From contig NZ_CP030119.1 of NCBI RefSeq assembly GCF_006968745.1, positions 62,001-126,000 of the forward strand: a DNA stretch of 64,000 nt, read 5' to 3'. Source of the DNA: Brasilonema sennae CENA114 (lineage in GTDB: Bacteria > Cyanobacteriota > Cyanobacteriia > Cyanobacteriales > Nostocaceae). The first letter of the stretch is position 1. Each line of letters begins with the position of its first letter. The notes beneath the pieces were generated by a model. The model was not told the origin of the DNA, did not search any database, and saw nothing but the letters and a program-made list of their open reading frames with translations. This document shows positions 16,456-24,798 of the stretch, one piece after another. The translations under genes were made by a program, and so were the position numbers.

Positions 16456-18105
16456 TTAGAAAGTAAACGTGGTACGCAGTGTACCTACGTAAACAGTGTC
16501 GTTCCTGTCATTATGTTCTGGATTGAAGATAACCAACACACCAGGCGTGACAGCAATGTTTTCAGTCAATTGCAGTCTGTACAGCGCCTCTAGATGGTAG
16601 GATGTGTCCCTGTCTTGACGACGAATACCGTTTGTTTGGACGAATTCGTTGCCAGTTGCTTTAGGTGGTTGACCAAAGATAAAACCAAGCACATTACCTT
16701 GTCTGCCAAAGTCTTTGAAAGCAACGTTAGCAGCCCAATACTCAAAGTATGCATTAGCACCATTTGCCGTACCGCCTTTAGCTTCTGCCTCACTGTAACC
16801 ATACCAACCACCAAGCGTAACCTTGGGACCTAGTCTCAAGGTAGCTTCTACGCCATAGTGGTCAGCAGTCAGAGCAGCGCCACCGAAGGGATTATTAGCA
16901 TACTGACTCCCTGTAGAGTTAAAGAGGTTAATGCTATTGTTAGCAACATTTCCTATATTTTGATAGGTGCGAGCATAGGTTAAACCGATATTGAATGCCT
17001 GATTAGGCTGGAAGGATATCTGACCAAGGGCTGCATATCCACCATTTAAAAAACCTGATCCATCATTAGGATTGTTAGCTCTGTCGGCTAGATAAGCCGC
17101 TGACACGGTGATAGGTCCTTTGGGATTGAAGGATAATGTTGCACCTGCACCACCCTCACCTACGCGGTAAATGGGGCTGAAACGACCGTAGCGAGAGATA
17201 CTACCCCTACCAGAGCTGTTGAACTCAGGGGTAAAGGTGTTGAGATTTTCATATAATAGACCACCAAATGCATCAACCTGAACGCGTACGGCGTCGCCTA
17301 GATTAAATGCATAGTTTAGTTTGTCAATCAGAACGTCGTTGCTGTCATTTCCATCAAAACTCAGACGGGTCATATTTGTACCCGTTACGCCTGTACCATA
17401 AGGAGTGACATTCCGAGCCTGCAAACGGATTTGCAACCGGTCTGAGCCAAAGAAGCTGGAGAGCAAGTTCAGACGAACCCGGTCAGCGAAAATGGTATTA
17501 GAATTCAAGTCCTGAGCTGTTGCCGGGTTTACACCAGAGGGAACAGCCCGATTATCGCTACCAAAAATGTCAGATAGATTGAAAATCGCTTCACCAACCA
17601 GTTTTGTCGTGGTAGAGAATTGATTTGCTTCTAATTCAGCAGTACGAGCTTCTAAGGCATCAACACGACCGCGTAGAGTAGCCAATTCAGCAGAGAATTC
17701 TTCTTGTAAACGCTGCAAGGTAGCTAAGTCTTCTTTCCTGACTAAGTCAGCGGTAGCTGTTGCAATCAGTTCATTCACTCGATCCAAACAGGCGTTCAAA
17801 CCAGCCGCAAACTCATAACGGGTCAAAGCGCGGTTACCACGATAGGTACCATTGGGATAACCTGCAATACAACCGTAGCGCTCTACCAGAGACTGTAATG
17901 CTTGAAATGCCCAATCTGTTGGCTGTACGTCGGAAAACTGAGAAACAGATGTTACTTGACCAATGTTGTCAGATTGTGCTGTCAACTGAGAGACGGAAGT
18001 CACCTGTTCGTTGACAGAAGAAGCCATAGCGCTATTCGCAGTGAAGAATGTGGCTGCCAGAACAACCGGACTTAGCTTCAGAACGTTCCGGAATTGTGTT
18101 GTCAT
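16456..18105 (-). CDS. Outer-membrane porin with SLH domain (OprB/iron-uptake porin type)
   Basis: 549-residue cyanobacterial outer-membrane porin. A signal peptide (about 1-28, NSAMAS) precedes an SLH domain (about 58-110: VQPTDWAFQALQSLVERYG, CIAGYPNGTYRG, ALTRYEFAAGLNA). An Arg/Glu-rich coiled coil (about 120-155) and a long beta-barrel of the OprB type ending in FTF follow. Proteins of this type let small solutes and inorganic ions through the outer membrane. It is preceded by three tandem 113-bp repeats, each with a TTTCAT operator, so outer-membrane permeability appears to be controlled with metal supply. Confidence 0.9.
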   Translation of the reverse strand: MTTQFRNVLKLSPVVLAATFFTANSAMASSVNEQVTSVSQLTAQSDNIGQVTSVSQFSDVQPTDWAFQALQSLVERYGCIAGYPNGTYRGNRALTRYEFAAGLNACLDRVNELIATATADLVRKEDLATLQRLQEEFSAELATLRGRVDALEARTAELEANQFSTTTKLVGEAIFNLSDIFGSDNRAVPSGVNPATAQDLNSNTIFADRVRLNLLSSFFGSDRLQIRLQARNVTPYGTGVTGTNMTRLSFDGNDSNDVLIDKLNYAFNLGDAVRVQVDAFGGLLYENLNTFTPEFNSSGRGSISRYGRFSPIYRVGEGGAGATLSFNPKGPITVSAAYLADRANNPNDGSGFLNGGYAALGQISFQPNQAFNIGLTYARTYQNIGNVANNSINLFNSTGSQYANNPFGGAALTADHYGVEATLRLGPKVTLGGWYGYSEAEAKGGTANGANAYFEYWAANVAFKDFGRQGNVLGFIFGQPPKATGNEFVQTNGIRRQDRDTSYHLEALYRLQLTENIAVTPGVLVIFNPEHNDRNDTVYVGTLRTTFTF

Positions 18106-18215
18106 AATTTTTTCTCTCTCACACCTAAATTCGGCTTAGATATGATTTGTTGTTTTTTCACATCTAAGTAAGTATTTCCAGAGTTCACTCCTATAAATTA
18201 GGTTCTCAGATCAAG

Positions 18216-18232
18216 ATGAAATTAGGATGAAA
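18216..18232 (-). promoter_or_regulatory. Tandem TTTCAT operator 5 (porin, proximal)
   Basis: Minus-strand TTTCAT-CCTAA-TTTCAT. The hexamer 10 nt later is GAACCT, a poor -10. About 110 bp before the porin start. Confidence 0.65.
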
Positions 18233-18328
18233 TTCTGAATTTTTGAATCAAATAAATCAGTAAGTAAGAGATGCATTTTCTAAACAATTTGTCAACTTTA
18301 ATCCAAAGAAAAGTGTTAGCATACTAAG

Positions 18329-18345
18329 ATGAAATTAGGATGAAA
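18329..18345 (-). promoter_or_regulatory. Tandem TTTCAT operator 6 (porin, middle)
   Basis: Minus-strand TTTCAT-CCTAA-TTTCAT with TAACAC (18318-18313) exactly 10 nt on. Confidence 0.68.
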
Positions 18346-18441
18346 TTCCAAATGTTTGAATCAAACAAATCAGTAAGTAAGAGATGTATTTTGTAAACGA
18401 TTTGTCAACTGATATCAAATCATAAATTTTAGCATACTAAT

Positions 18442-18458
18442 ATGAAATTAAGATGAAA
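18442..18458 (-). promoter_or_regulatory. Tandem TTTCAT operator 7 (porin, distal)
   Basis: Minus-strand TTTCAT-CTTAA-TTTCAT with TAAAAT (18431-18426) exactly 10 nt on; the best -10 of the three. Confidence 0.7.
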
Positions 18459-18610
18459 ATTTATTTGACTCAAGAAGATTTCTAAAAATCATTGACGGTT
18501 CTACACATAAAGTTTGTCTGCGTCCAAGAGAATGCCAATTAAGGCTATACAAACAAAATCCGCATTGTCAGTAATGATTTTTAAATAAATATCCAATCAA
18601 AAGCCAGAAA

Positions 18611-18627
18611 TTTCATCCAAATTTCAT
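18611..18627 (+). promoter_or_regulatory. Tandem TTTCAT operator 8, upstream of SbnA-like gene
   Basis: Plus-strand TTTCAT-CCAAA-TTTCAT, 11-bp period. CAGTAT (18638-18643) lies 10 nt on; TATAGA (18641-18646) is an alternative. Leaves a leader of about 210 nt. Confidence 0.65.
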
Positions 18628-18756
18628 TTTTGATTTGCAGTATAGAAAACAGCAGGTTTATTCATAGCTGAATGTAGACAAAAAATAGGCTTGCTTTAGA
18701 GTACGGAAAGCCAAAACAAATCATGGAATTTGTTGAGGTTCACCATTGTTCAAGAT

Positions 18757-18812
18757 GCCATACATAAGAAATGGCTTTTTTATGATCAAGAACCCTGGAC
18801 AGCCATTTTCTT
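18757..18812 (+). promoter_or_regulatory. Possible transcription attenuator in the SbnA-like leader
   Basis: GCCAT (18757-18761) and ATGGC (18771-18775) form a small hairpin followed by six T. The same AAGAAATGGCT (18766-18776) can instead pair with AGCCATTTTCTT (18801-18812), one bulge, destroying the first hairpin. Mutually exclusive stems before a start codon are typical of attenuators, although the terminator stem is short. Confidence 0.35.
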
Positions 18813-18864
18813 GTTGACCTGTACTTCAATCAATTCCTGAAACTTTTCGTTCGAGAGTGAAGAT

Positions 18865-19827
18865 ATGATTTATGAATCAGTAGCCAGTTGTGTTGGTCAA
18901 ACACCGCTCGTTCGTTTACGTCGATTATTTCCCCAAGCAGATCTCGATATTATCGCCAAACTAGAGTTTTTGAATCCTGGTGGTAGTGTTAAAGACCGTC
19001 CAGCTAGATTCATTGTTGAAAAGGGATTGCAAGACGGTACTATCAATTCTCGAACCCACCTAGTTGAGAGTACCTCTGGTAATTTGGGTATCGCCTTAGC
19101 AATGATGGCGCGAGTTTACAAGCTTTCATTCACCTGTGTGGTTGACCCTAAAATCTCACCAACTAATTTGCAAATACTCCAGCAATTGGGCGCTAATGTC
19201 GATATGGTGACAAAGCCCGATGATCAAGGGGGCTACCTGAAGACACGGATTCAGCGTGTGCAGGAATTAGTTAAGACTATTCCTCATAGCTTGTGGATTA
19301 ATCAATATGCTAACCAGCTAAACTGGCAAGCGCATTACAACGGTATTGGTGGTGAAATTATTGCCAATTTAGATGGTGGTCTTGACTGTGTGGTGATTGC
19401 AGTTAGCACTACAGGAACAATATTAGGAGTAGCTCGTCGCCTGCGCGAAAAATTTCCCAATATCCGAGTAATTGCTGTTGATGCTGTCGGGTCGGTAATC
19501 TTTGGTGCTCCTGCAGGTAAGCGCGAGCTACCTGGTATCGGCTCCAGTCGTGTTCCCGAGTTGTTAAACAAGACTGAGATTGATGAGATTGTCTATGTCG
19601 ATGATTGGGAATCTATGCAAGGTTGCCGTGACCTAGTAACTCATGAAGGCATTTTTGCAGGTGGTTCGTCTGGGTCTGTTGTTGCTGCTATCAAAAAGCT
19701 TCTCCCCACTTTCCCTAAACCTTATCGTGTGTTGACAGTGTTTCCAGATCGAGGGGAGCGCTATCTTGATTTGGTCTATAACGATGACTGGGTAACGCGA
19801 CTCCAGAGGCTAACAGCAGTAGTTTAA
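18865..19827 (+). CDS. SbnA-like PLP-dependent cysteine synthase family enzyme
   Basis: 320-residue fold-type II PLP enzyme. Lys43 in NPGGSVKDR is the likely Schiff-base lysine, STSGNLGIA the substrate/cofactor loop, and GGSSGS near residue 273 the phosphate-end loop. The ESTSGNLGIALAMM segment with a VDPKISPTNL region resembles SbnA, which joins O-phosphoserine and glutamate to make the precursor of 2,3-diaminopropionate in siderophore assembly. The usual partner SbnB is absent. Plain cysteine synthase is the alternative. An EamA-type exporter follows after a small repeat, and a TTTCAT operator lies upstream, which points to a metal-linked role. Confidence 0.8.
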   Translation: MIYESVASCVGQTPLVRLRRLFPQADLDIIAKLEFLNPGGSVKDRPARFIVEKGLQDGTINSRTHLVESTSGNLGIALAMMARVYKLSFTCVVDPKISPTNLQILQQLGANVDMVTKPDDQGGYLKTRIQRVQELVKTIPHSLWINQYANQLNWQAHYNGIGGEIIANLDGGLDCVVIAVSTTGTILGVARRLREKFPNIRVIAVDAVGSVIFGAPAGKRELPGIGSSRVPELLNKTEIDEIVYVDDWESMQGCRDLVTHEGIFAGGSSGSVVAAIKKLLPTFPKPYRVLTVFPDRGERYLDLVYNDDWVTRLQRLTAVV

Positions 19828-19831
19828 TAAT

Positions 19832-19922
19832 AGGACTTACGCACTCGTGACGAAAAATAAGGCTTTGCGATTGCTTCCCTTCGGTCGCAATGACAGAATT
19901 GCGTTATTTTTGCGTAAGTCCT
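19832..19922. mobile_element. Miniature inverted-repeat element (91 bp)
   Basis: Perfect 12-bp terminal inverted repeats AGGACTTACGCA and TGCGTAAGTCCT bound a short interior that folds on itself. This terminal sequence is a familiar cyanobacterial mini-element type. Located 5 bp after the SbnA-like stop. Confidence 0.75.
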
Positions 19923-20077
19923 GAATAAGTAAAATCCCCAGACTCAGGGAGCGCATCTACCCTCTGATAGCTCGTCATTACCGAATTTTACCTTTTTATG
20001 ACTAGCCATCTTCTGCACCTTTTGTTTACTCGCTTCATTTTCTGGCATGGCGATGCTTCATGGAGGTTAGATGTTTT

Positions 20078-21001
20078 ATGCTGGCAAATTTTTCTGACTT
20101 ATTTTTAATGAATTTTAAGGGAGAACTGGCAGCTCTGGGAGTGGCGTTTTTGTGGGCACTGACTTCAGTTATCTACAGTCGCTTAGGAAAGAAAATTTTC
20201 CCGCTGGCGATGAACTTGAGCAAAGGTGCGATCGCAATTGCGATGGCTTTCCTCACCATCCTTTTGAGTGGTGAGCAACTGCTGCCAGCAATTGACTCAA
20301 TCCGCTTCATACTCCTACTTCTCAGCGGTGCTGTTGGAATTGGCATTGGCGATACTGCTTATTTTGCGGCATTGAACAATTTAGGGGCAAGACGGACGCT
20401 GCTATTGAAGACATTAGGTCCACCGATGGCTGCAATTGTATCGACTATTTTTTTGCACGAACAACTGTCATATGTTGCTTGGGTTGGTATTTTGTTAATT
20501 ATTTTAGGTGTGGCTTGGGTAATTAGCGAACGAGTTAAAAATGCTACTACCAATGACAAGCTGATTGTTGGTGTCAGCTTTGCTCTGTTATCAGCATTCA
20601 CAGACGCAATGGGTGCAGTTTTATCCCGTGCAGCGCTGGCAGAAACAACTATTAATTCCCTGTGGAGTGCGATGGTACGGCTAGTGGGTGGGGTATTAAT
20701 ACTGCTGTTGTGGCTGCCGATGAAGCGAGAACCAGTCCGCGCCTCTCTAAAAGAATTGCGGTCTGGGCGGATACTGGGCATCGTTATACTGTGTGCTTTT
20801 CTGAGTACTTACTTGGGCTTTTGGCTGCAACAAATCTCTCTTAAATTCAGTCCTGCAGCCATTGCTAAGTCCCTCAATGCTACGAGTCCTCTGTTTGTCC
20901 TGCCGTTTGCTTTCTTTATTGGAGAGAAAATCAGTCTGCGGGCAATTCTGGGCGTGTTGGTGGCGATCGCTGGGATGGGGCTGTTGTTTATCTACCGCTG
21001 A
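20078..21001 (+). CDS. EamA/DMT family transporter
   Basis: Inner-membrane exporter of the drug/metabolite superfamily. Ten hydrophobic helices in two EamA repeats of five (about 10-140 and 155-300); the first starts GELAALGVAFLWALTSVIYSRLG. ATG 20060 is in frame, but the ATG at 20078 lies 11 nt after GGAGG and is preferred. Members export amino acids, opines or metallophores; CntE-type opine-metallophore exporters belong to this superfamily. Adjacent to the SbnA-like gene, it might export its product. That is inference. Confidence 0.87.
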   Translation: MLANFSDLFLMNFKGELAALGVAFLWALTSVIYSRLGKKIFPLAMNLSKGAIAIAMAFLTILLSGEQLLPAIDSIRFILLLLSGAVGIGIGDTAYFAALNNLGARRTLLLKTLGPPMAAIVSTIFLHEQLSYVAWVGILLIILGVAWVISERVKNATTNDKLIVGVSFALLSAFTDAMGAVLSRAALAETTINSLWSAMVRLVGGVLILLLWLPMKREPVRASLKELRSGRILGIVILCAFLSTYLGFWLQQISLKFSPAAIAKSLNATSPLFVLPFAFFIGEKISLRAILGVLVAIAGMGLLFIYR

Positions 21002-21053
21002 TTGCGGATAACGAGTATTTTCATAGCCAAAATCCTTAGAAAATTATTGACCT

Positions 21054-21077
21054 CCCACGGCTTTAGCGTAGCGTGGG
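21054..21077. other. CCCACG/CGTGGG hairpin after EamA gene
   Basis: CCCACG (21054-21059) pairs with CGTGGG (21072-21077). The surrounding CCTCCCACGGCTTTAGCG resembles the subterminal hairpins of IS200/IS605-type elements, so it may be a relic end. Confidence 0.35.
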
Positions 21078-21211
21078 ATTCTTGAATCATAGGAGAGGAG
21101 TTCTACTGAACTTACTTTCCTACGCGCATCTTGATCGTTTACCCAACGACTGCACACCCTCTATTGAGGACGACTTGAGCGGCTTTTGATGTTTTGAATT
21201 ATAGCTCTTAA

Positions 21212-21340
21212 GTGGGAGATGAAAAGCCTCCATTCTTGCTAACTGAAGCTCTAAGTTACGTTGAGCAACGTGGCGAGCAGTTGGAAGAGTTAAAGGAGGA
21301 CTTAGGGATTATTAGCAACAGACTAATGTCCTACCAGTAA
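21212..21340 (+). pseudogene. Short reading frame, probably a gene-end remnant
   Basis: GTG-started frame of 42 codons reading VGDEKPPFLLTEALSYVEQ and then RGEQLEELKEDLGIISNR. The amphipathic, charged composition looks like real protein, but there is no ribosome-binding site and no family match that I recognise. Confidence 0.25.
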
Positions 21341-21472
21341 GAAAGATTTTGTAATCAAAGCAGATAATTAGCGAAGAATATTTTTTAATAGTCTAAAAAA
21401 TGTTTTATTTAGCTTTTCCTAAAAAAATGAAACCCTCTTAGTTTATCAATAGTAATAGCTATGCATAAAGAA

Positions 21473-21489
21473 ATGAAATCAAAATGAAA
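21473..21489 (-). promoter_or_regulatory. Tandem TTTCAT operator 9 (orphan)
   Basis: Minus-strand TTTCAT-TTTGA-TTTCAT, 11-bp period. The hexamer 10 nt on is ATAGCT, a poor -10, and no minus-strand gene follows within 400 bp. The next plus-strand genes would see it reversed. Confidence 0.45.
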
Positions 21490-21727
21490 TTTTGGATGAA
21501 TGTAGTGAGAAATACATAGATAACAGTTCTATCTATAGATAGACGCGCTTTTTTCTACATAAACCCTAAAGTATCATCAGTTGTCATTGTTATATTATTG
21601 ACGCTGGCAATCCCAAATTCTATGGTCAAGAAAAGTTTGTTGCTCTACTAGTTAAATGTTTTTGTTTGTGGTGTTTTGATTGAAAGCTCAATGCAACAAT
21701 CAAGCAATAGTATTAATTGAGGAGTAC

Positions 21728-21904
21728 ATGACTACAACTGTAACAAGCAGTACACTTGCTGCTGTTTTTGGTATAACTTTGAGGGTCTGCTCTTACAGCA
21801 GTACACCGACAACTTTAGATCCGGTTTCTCTCCTCAAATTCGCGCTTAGTACTGGATTTACTTGTATTTGGTGCTTTCGGTATAAGTTTAATGCTAAAGC
21901 ATAA
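21728..21904 (+). CDS. Small hypothetical protein, possibly frameshifted
   Basis: 58 codons from ATG 21728, 4 nt after a good GAGGAG ribosome-binding site. It begins MTTTVTSSTLAAVFGIT. The end of the frame is unlike a folded protein. Shifted frames over the same stretch read EGLLLQQYTDNF and then a membrane-like LDLLVFGAFGISLML that runs to a stop at about 21957. A small membrane protein broken by two frameshifts is therefore possible. Confidence 0.3.
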   Translation: MTTTVTSSTLAAVFGITLRVCSYSSTPTTLDPVSLLKFALSTGFTCIWCFRYKFNAKA

Positions 21905-21985
21905 CCCACTTAAGCAGGAATTAACTAGCGCTCTTAGCAGCAGGTCTAGTTAATTCTAAGCTCGGCTTTGCTATGCTCAAGCACT

Positions 21986-22010
21986 GCTTAACCTAAAGTA
22001 TTGGTTAAGC
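21986..22010. other. Stem-loop upstream of DUF305 gene
   Basis: GCTTAACC (21986-21993) with GGTTAAGC (22003-22010), 9-nt loop. No U-tract. Confidence 0.4.
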
Positions 22011-22057
22011 ACTTCAATAACGCCAGAAGTTTTTTACCATCTTGGTCTGCTTAATGA

Positions 22058-22114
22058 GCCTAGTTAGATTGGATACCTTTGCCCTGTAGGCAATATGACA
22101 TTCCCTAACTAGGC
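22058..22114. promoter_or_regulatory. Inverted repeat upstream of DUF305 gene
   Basis: GCCTAGTTAG (22058-22067) and CTAACTAGGC (22105-22114) are perfect complements, ending 101 bp before the DUF305 start. The same CTAACTAGGC string occurs in the Nramp leader at 10033-10042. An operator or leader stem is possible. Confidence 0.35.
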
Positions 22115-22215
22115 AGCTATTTCATGTGCAAGTTTTGCTGTTTTATTTACTTTTATAGGATGAAAAAGGCATCCTTGATAGCTTAACAAACAAGTTATCT
22201 AAACCAATAGGACAG

Positions 22216-22890
22216 ATGTTCCGTAACAACAAAAGCTTACTACCACGTTTAAGCGCTAGCATCGGCTTACAAATGCTTCTAGCCCTGACACCCGCTTTAA
22301 GTGCTTTTACAGTTGCGATTGAGCCTATACTGGCAAGCCAACCTGCTCCGAGAAATAGGCTCACACAAGTTGAAATCCGTCTTCTACGGGATCTGATTGA
22401 CGGTCACAACTTTGCAATTGAGATGTCGAAGATATGTTTGCAAAGAGCTACACTCAAAGAATTAAAATCGGTTTGTCAGCAGGTTATCACTAATCAGCAG
22501 GAAGAGATTCAAACAATGCAGTCGTGGCTTAGTGACTGGTATGGCATTACATACTCACCGACATCAAACAAGTTTAGTCAGAATGTGATAAATCAGCTAG
22601 CAGGGCTGAGTGGAGATGATTTCAACATCACATTCATGAAGACTTTAACCTCACACCACTGGGGTGCCATCATATTTGCTGGGGAAATTACTGACCGTGC
22701 TTACCATGTAGAATTTGTCAATCTAGCTGCCAATGTTGTCACTGCGCAAGTAAACGAAATCAATCAATTACGAGGCTGGCTCAAAAATATCTATAACATA
22801 GAGTATGTAGGGGCAGCTGCAGCAGGTTCAGCTGCAGATACTCCTGATTCTGAACGCAGTCTTCTTAATCCTGAGAATTATCCAAAGTAA
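22216..22890 (+). CDS. Secreted DUF305-like protein
   Basis: 224 residues with a signal peptide (about 1-40, PILASQ). Two helical DUF305-like halves follow: LRDLIDGHNFAIEMSKICLQ at about 56-75, and DDFNITFMKTLTSHHWGAII at about 136-155, where the adjacent histidines occupy the place of the metal-binding PHH motif. Both halves end in a Trp-containing helix (SWLSDWYG, GWLKNIYN). DUF305 includes CopM, a copper-binding protein. This copy is more diverged than the CopM-like protein at 61267, and CopM-type PHH motifs are only partly kept. Confidence 0.7.
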   Translation: MFRNNKSLLPRLSASIGLQMLLALTPALSAFTVAIEPILASQPAPRNRLTQVEIRLLRDLIDGHNFAIEMSKICLQRATLKELKSVCQQVITNQQEEIQTMQSWLSDWYGITYSPTSNKFSQNVINQLAGLSGDDFNITFMKTLTSHHWGAIIFAGEITDRAYHVEFVNLAANVVTAQVNEINQLRGWLKNIYNIEYVGAAAAGSAADTPDSERSLLNPENYPK

Positions 22891-23017
22891 TTGAGTAGGT
22901 GGTGCAGTAGTAGTAAGTGAAAGCGCTTGTCACCTCCACTACTTATAAGAGTAAGAAATCGTCCTTACCTGGTTTAACCAAGTTTAGGCAAGTATTTTAG
23001 AGCAGAAAGACTGTAGA

Positions 23018-23392
23018 TTAGTGAACGCCTGTACTGCATTGTTGTATAGCTTGGAGTCTTTCTGTAGTACCTCCACCAGTAGGTCTTGCTGGGGGAATTG
23101 CACAGCCTCTTGTGTTTGACTTATTCATGTTTTGGGATTTTTCTGTAGTAGGCTGACCAGTAGATTCAGTTGTAGGAGTGGATTGTTGGAGTCTGTTATT
23201 GCATTGCTGCAAGACTTGAAGTCGTGCAGCAGTAGCTCCGCCTGTAGGTCTTGCTGGGGGAATAGATTCACAAGCTTTTACAGTTGACTCACTTACGCTT
23301 CCATAGGCGGTAGAACCCGAAGATGTGTGAAGCAAAGCTATCCCTAAAGGAATTGCTAGGATAGATGTAGCGCGGATAATAAGTGTCTTCAT
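23018..23392 (-). CDS. Small secreted protein with IPPARPTGG repeats
   Basis: 124 residues; start chosen at ATG 23392, 9 nt after GAGGA, rather than 23407. A signal peptide (about 1-30) precedes two copies of C-x-x-IPPARPTGG-x-T-x-x-RLQ-x-x-QQC, at about residues 43-64 and 95-118, joined by a Ser/Thr/Gln-rich linker. Each copy has a Cys at both ends. The repeat is striking but I do not recognise the family. It is the last of a run of minus-strand secreted-protein genes. Confidence 0.7.
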   Translation of the reverse strand: MKTLIIRATSILAIPLGIALLHTSSGSTAYGSVSESTVKACESIPPARPTGGATAARLQVLQQCNNRLQQSTPTTESTGQPTTEKSQNMNKSNTRGCAIPPARPTGGGTTERLQAIQQCSTGVH

Positions 23393-23425
23393 AACCAAAA
23401 TCCTCATAACATACAGTCACTCTGC

Positions 23426-23914
23426 CTAAATAGGGTAGGTCTGAATTCGAGCTACACCAAGTGAAATTTCTCCTTGAGATCCAGCATTCTTAGCGTAGAC
23501 TCGGTATATCCAAGGTAGGCTATATCCTGCTTCGCTATTTCCTATAGTATTAACTCCATTCATCAAAATTGATAGCTTTGTCTCAGGCTCTACTGGTTGT
23601 GAGAAAGCTACCGTAGCTTTTCTGTTGTTAATAGAAACCGTCGCTGGTATTTTTTGACCTGATTGATTTTTCACCTCAATTCCTCTATTAATTTTTACCC
23701 CCTCTGGTAAATCAATTACTAGTTCTGCTAGAGGTTTTCCTACATAAACTTCAAATTCATGGGTAGCATCTACAGCAGTAGTATCACTAGGATAAGCAGT
23801 GCTATTGCCAAGATAGGAACCACTAGTATCGCCAGGTTTATCATTTGCCCAAACAGCAGGAACTGAAGATGTAATTGCTAAGGTCAATGCAGCTATGTAA
23901 ATCATTTTTTTCAT
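23426..23914 (-). CDS. DUF2808 secreted protein (copy 1)
   Basis: 162-residue exported protein of the cyanobacterial DUF2808 family, function unknown. Signal peptide about 1-23 (PAVWAND). The domain shows the typical FEVYVGKPLAELVIDLPEG, VSINNRKATVAFSQPV and WIYRVYAKNAGS..LGVARIQTYP elements. It is one of three adjacent paralogues with 60-90 bp or longer leaders and a TTTCAT operator each, so they appear to be induced together with the efflux genes. A periplasmic or surface role is inferred from the signal peptide only. Confidence 0.8.
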   Translation of the reverse strand: MKKMIYIAALTLAITSSVPAVWANDKPGDTSGSYLGNSTAYPSDTTAVDATHEFEVYVGKPLAELVIDLPEGVKINRGIEVKNQSGQKIPATVSINNRKATVAFSQPVEPETKLSILMNGVNTIGNSEAGYSLPWIYRVYAKNAGSQGEISLGVARIQTYPI

Positions 23915-23974
23915 TTTAGTTATCCTTATGAGGTCACTTGATTAACTCTCTATTTATTAGTTTGACCGTGACTT

Positions 23975-23991
23975 ATGAAACCAAAATGAAA
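23975..23991 (-). promoter_or_regulatory. Tandem TTTCAT operator 10 (DUF2808 copy 1)
   Basis: Minus-strand TTTCAT-TTTGG-TTTCAT; CAAACT (23964-23959) exactly 10 nt on; gene start 61 bp downstream. Confidence 0.68.
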
Positions 23992-24024
23992 TTTTAGTGT
24001 TTGTTTTGAAAATAAATCTTGGGA

Positions 24025-24516
24025 TTAATATATGCGAAATTGAGCTATACCTATGGGAATATCTTCGTCACTGCCAACAAATTTAGCCGAGAAGCGATAG
24101 ATAACACTATTACCAAGAGTTGATCGTTTCACGTTTTTTAGGTCAATATCTAGCTTAGTATTGGGAGCAACTGATTCAAGAAAAGCCAATGAAACAGTTT
24201 TGCTATTGACAGAAATATTAGTGTTAATTTTCTGACCATTCTCATTCACAATATCGATATTCTTAATGTCAGCACTGATAGTTACATTGTTTGGAACGTT
24301 AATAATTAGCTGAGTGATAGCTTTACTGTTTTGGGGAATATGTAACCGGAAAGTGTATCTGATAAGCTGCCATCGCGCATAAGGAGGAAATTGCACATTT
24401 CCATCTATATGAGGCACTCTTCCATTATTCATCTTCGCAGTTGCATAATTAGCAGGAATTAAAACTGCAGCAGCTAGAGTCAATACTGCACCCGCATATA
24501 TCAGTGATTTCTTCAT
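24025..24516 (-). CDS. DUF2808 secreted protein (copy 2)
   Basis: 163 residues, signal peptide about 1-27 (NYATAK). Family elements FRLHIPQNSKAITQLIINVP, ISVNSKTVSLAFLESV and VIYRFSAKFVGSDEDIPIGIAQF are visible. It is closest to copy 3 (shared P-P-x-A/G-W-Q-L-I/V-K/R, VGSD.EIPIGVAQF). Its operator lies 237 bp upstream, further than in the other copies, and the intervening stretch contains no gene. Confidence 0.8.
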   Translation of the reverse strand: MKKSLIYAGAVLTLAAAVLIPANYATAKMNNGRVPHIDGNVQFPPYARWQLIRYTFRLHIPQNSKAITQLIINVPNNVTISADIKNIDIVNENGQKINTNISVNSKTVSLAFLESVAPNTKLDIDLKNVKRSTLGNSVIYRFSAKFVGSDEDIPIGIAQFRIY

Positions 24517-24752
24517 TTTTCAATTTCTATGAATCAATTATGTCAGATGAATTTTAAGTTCATTCCAAAGAAATGAACTTGTTATTAACAAATGCATCAC
24601 AATTTGGTCAAGCCAGACTTAACTATTTCCCTGCATTTACCTGTTAATCGGGGAAAGTTAGACAGCTTACTCGCCTTTAGCAGGTTCAACCTGCTGATGA
24701 TGTTTTTGTCAAAGAGGTATGCTCCCTCTACTTACTAGGATGACAGGTCATG

Positions 24753-24769
24753 ATGAAATCAAGATGAAA
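24753..24769 (-). promoter_or_regulatory. Tandem TTTCAT operator 11 (DUF2808 copy 2)
   Basis: Minus-strand TTTCAT-CTTGA-TTTCAT, 11-bp period. The hexamer 10 nt on is CATCCT (weak). It also lies 30 bp before the end of copy 3. Confidence 0.62.
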
Positions 24770-24798
24770 TTCCAGCACTTATCGTCAAAGTTTATAGA

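Larger units (their letters stand above)
18200..18458 (-). repeat. Three 113-bp tandem promoter repeats before the porin
   Basis: Operators start at 18216, 18329 and 18442, exactly 113 bp apart each time. The sequence between them is about 85% alike, sharing TTTGAATCAAA, AAATCAGTAAGTAAGAGATG and TTTGTCAACT. The result is three stacked promoters reading toward the porin. Confidence 0.8.
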
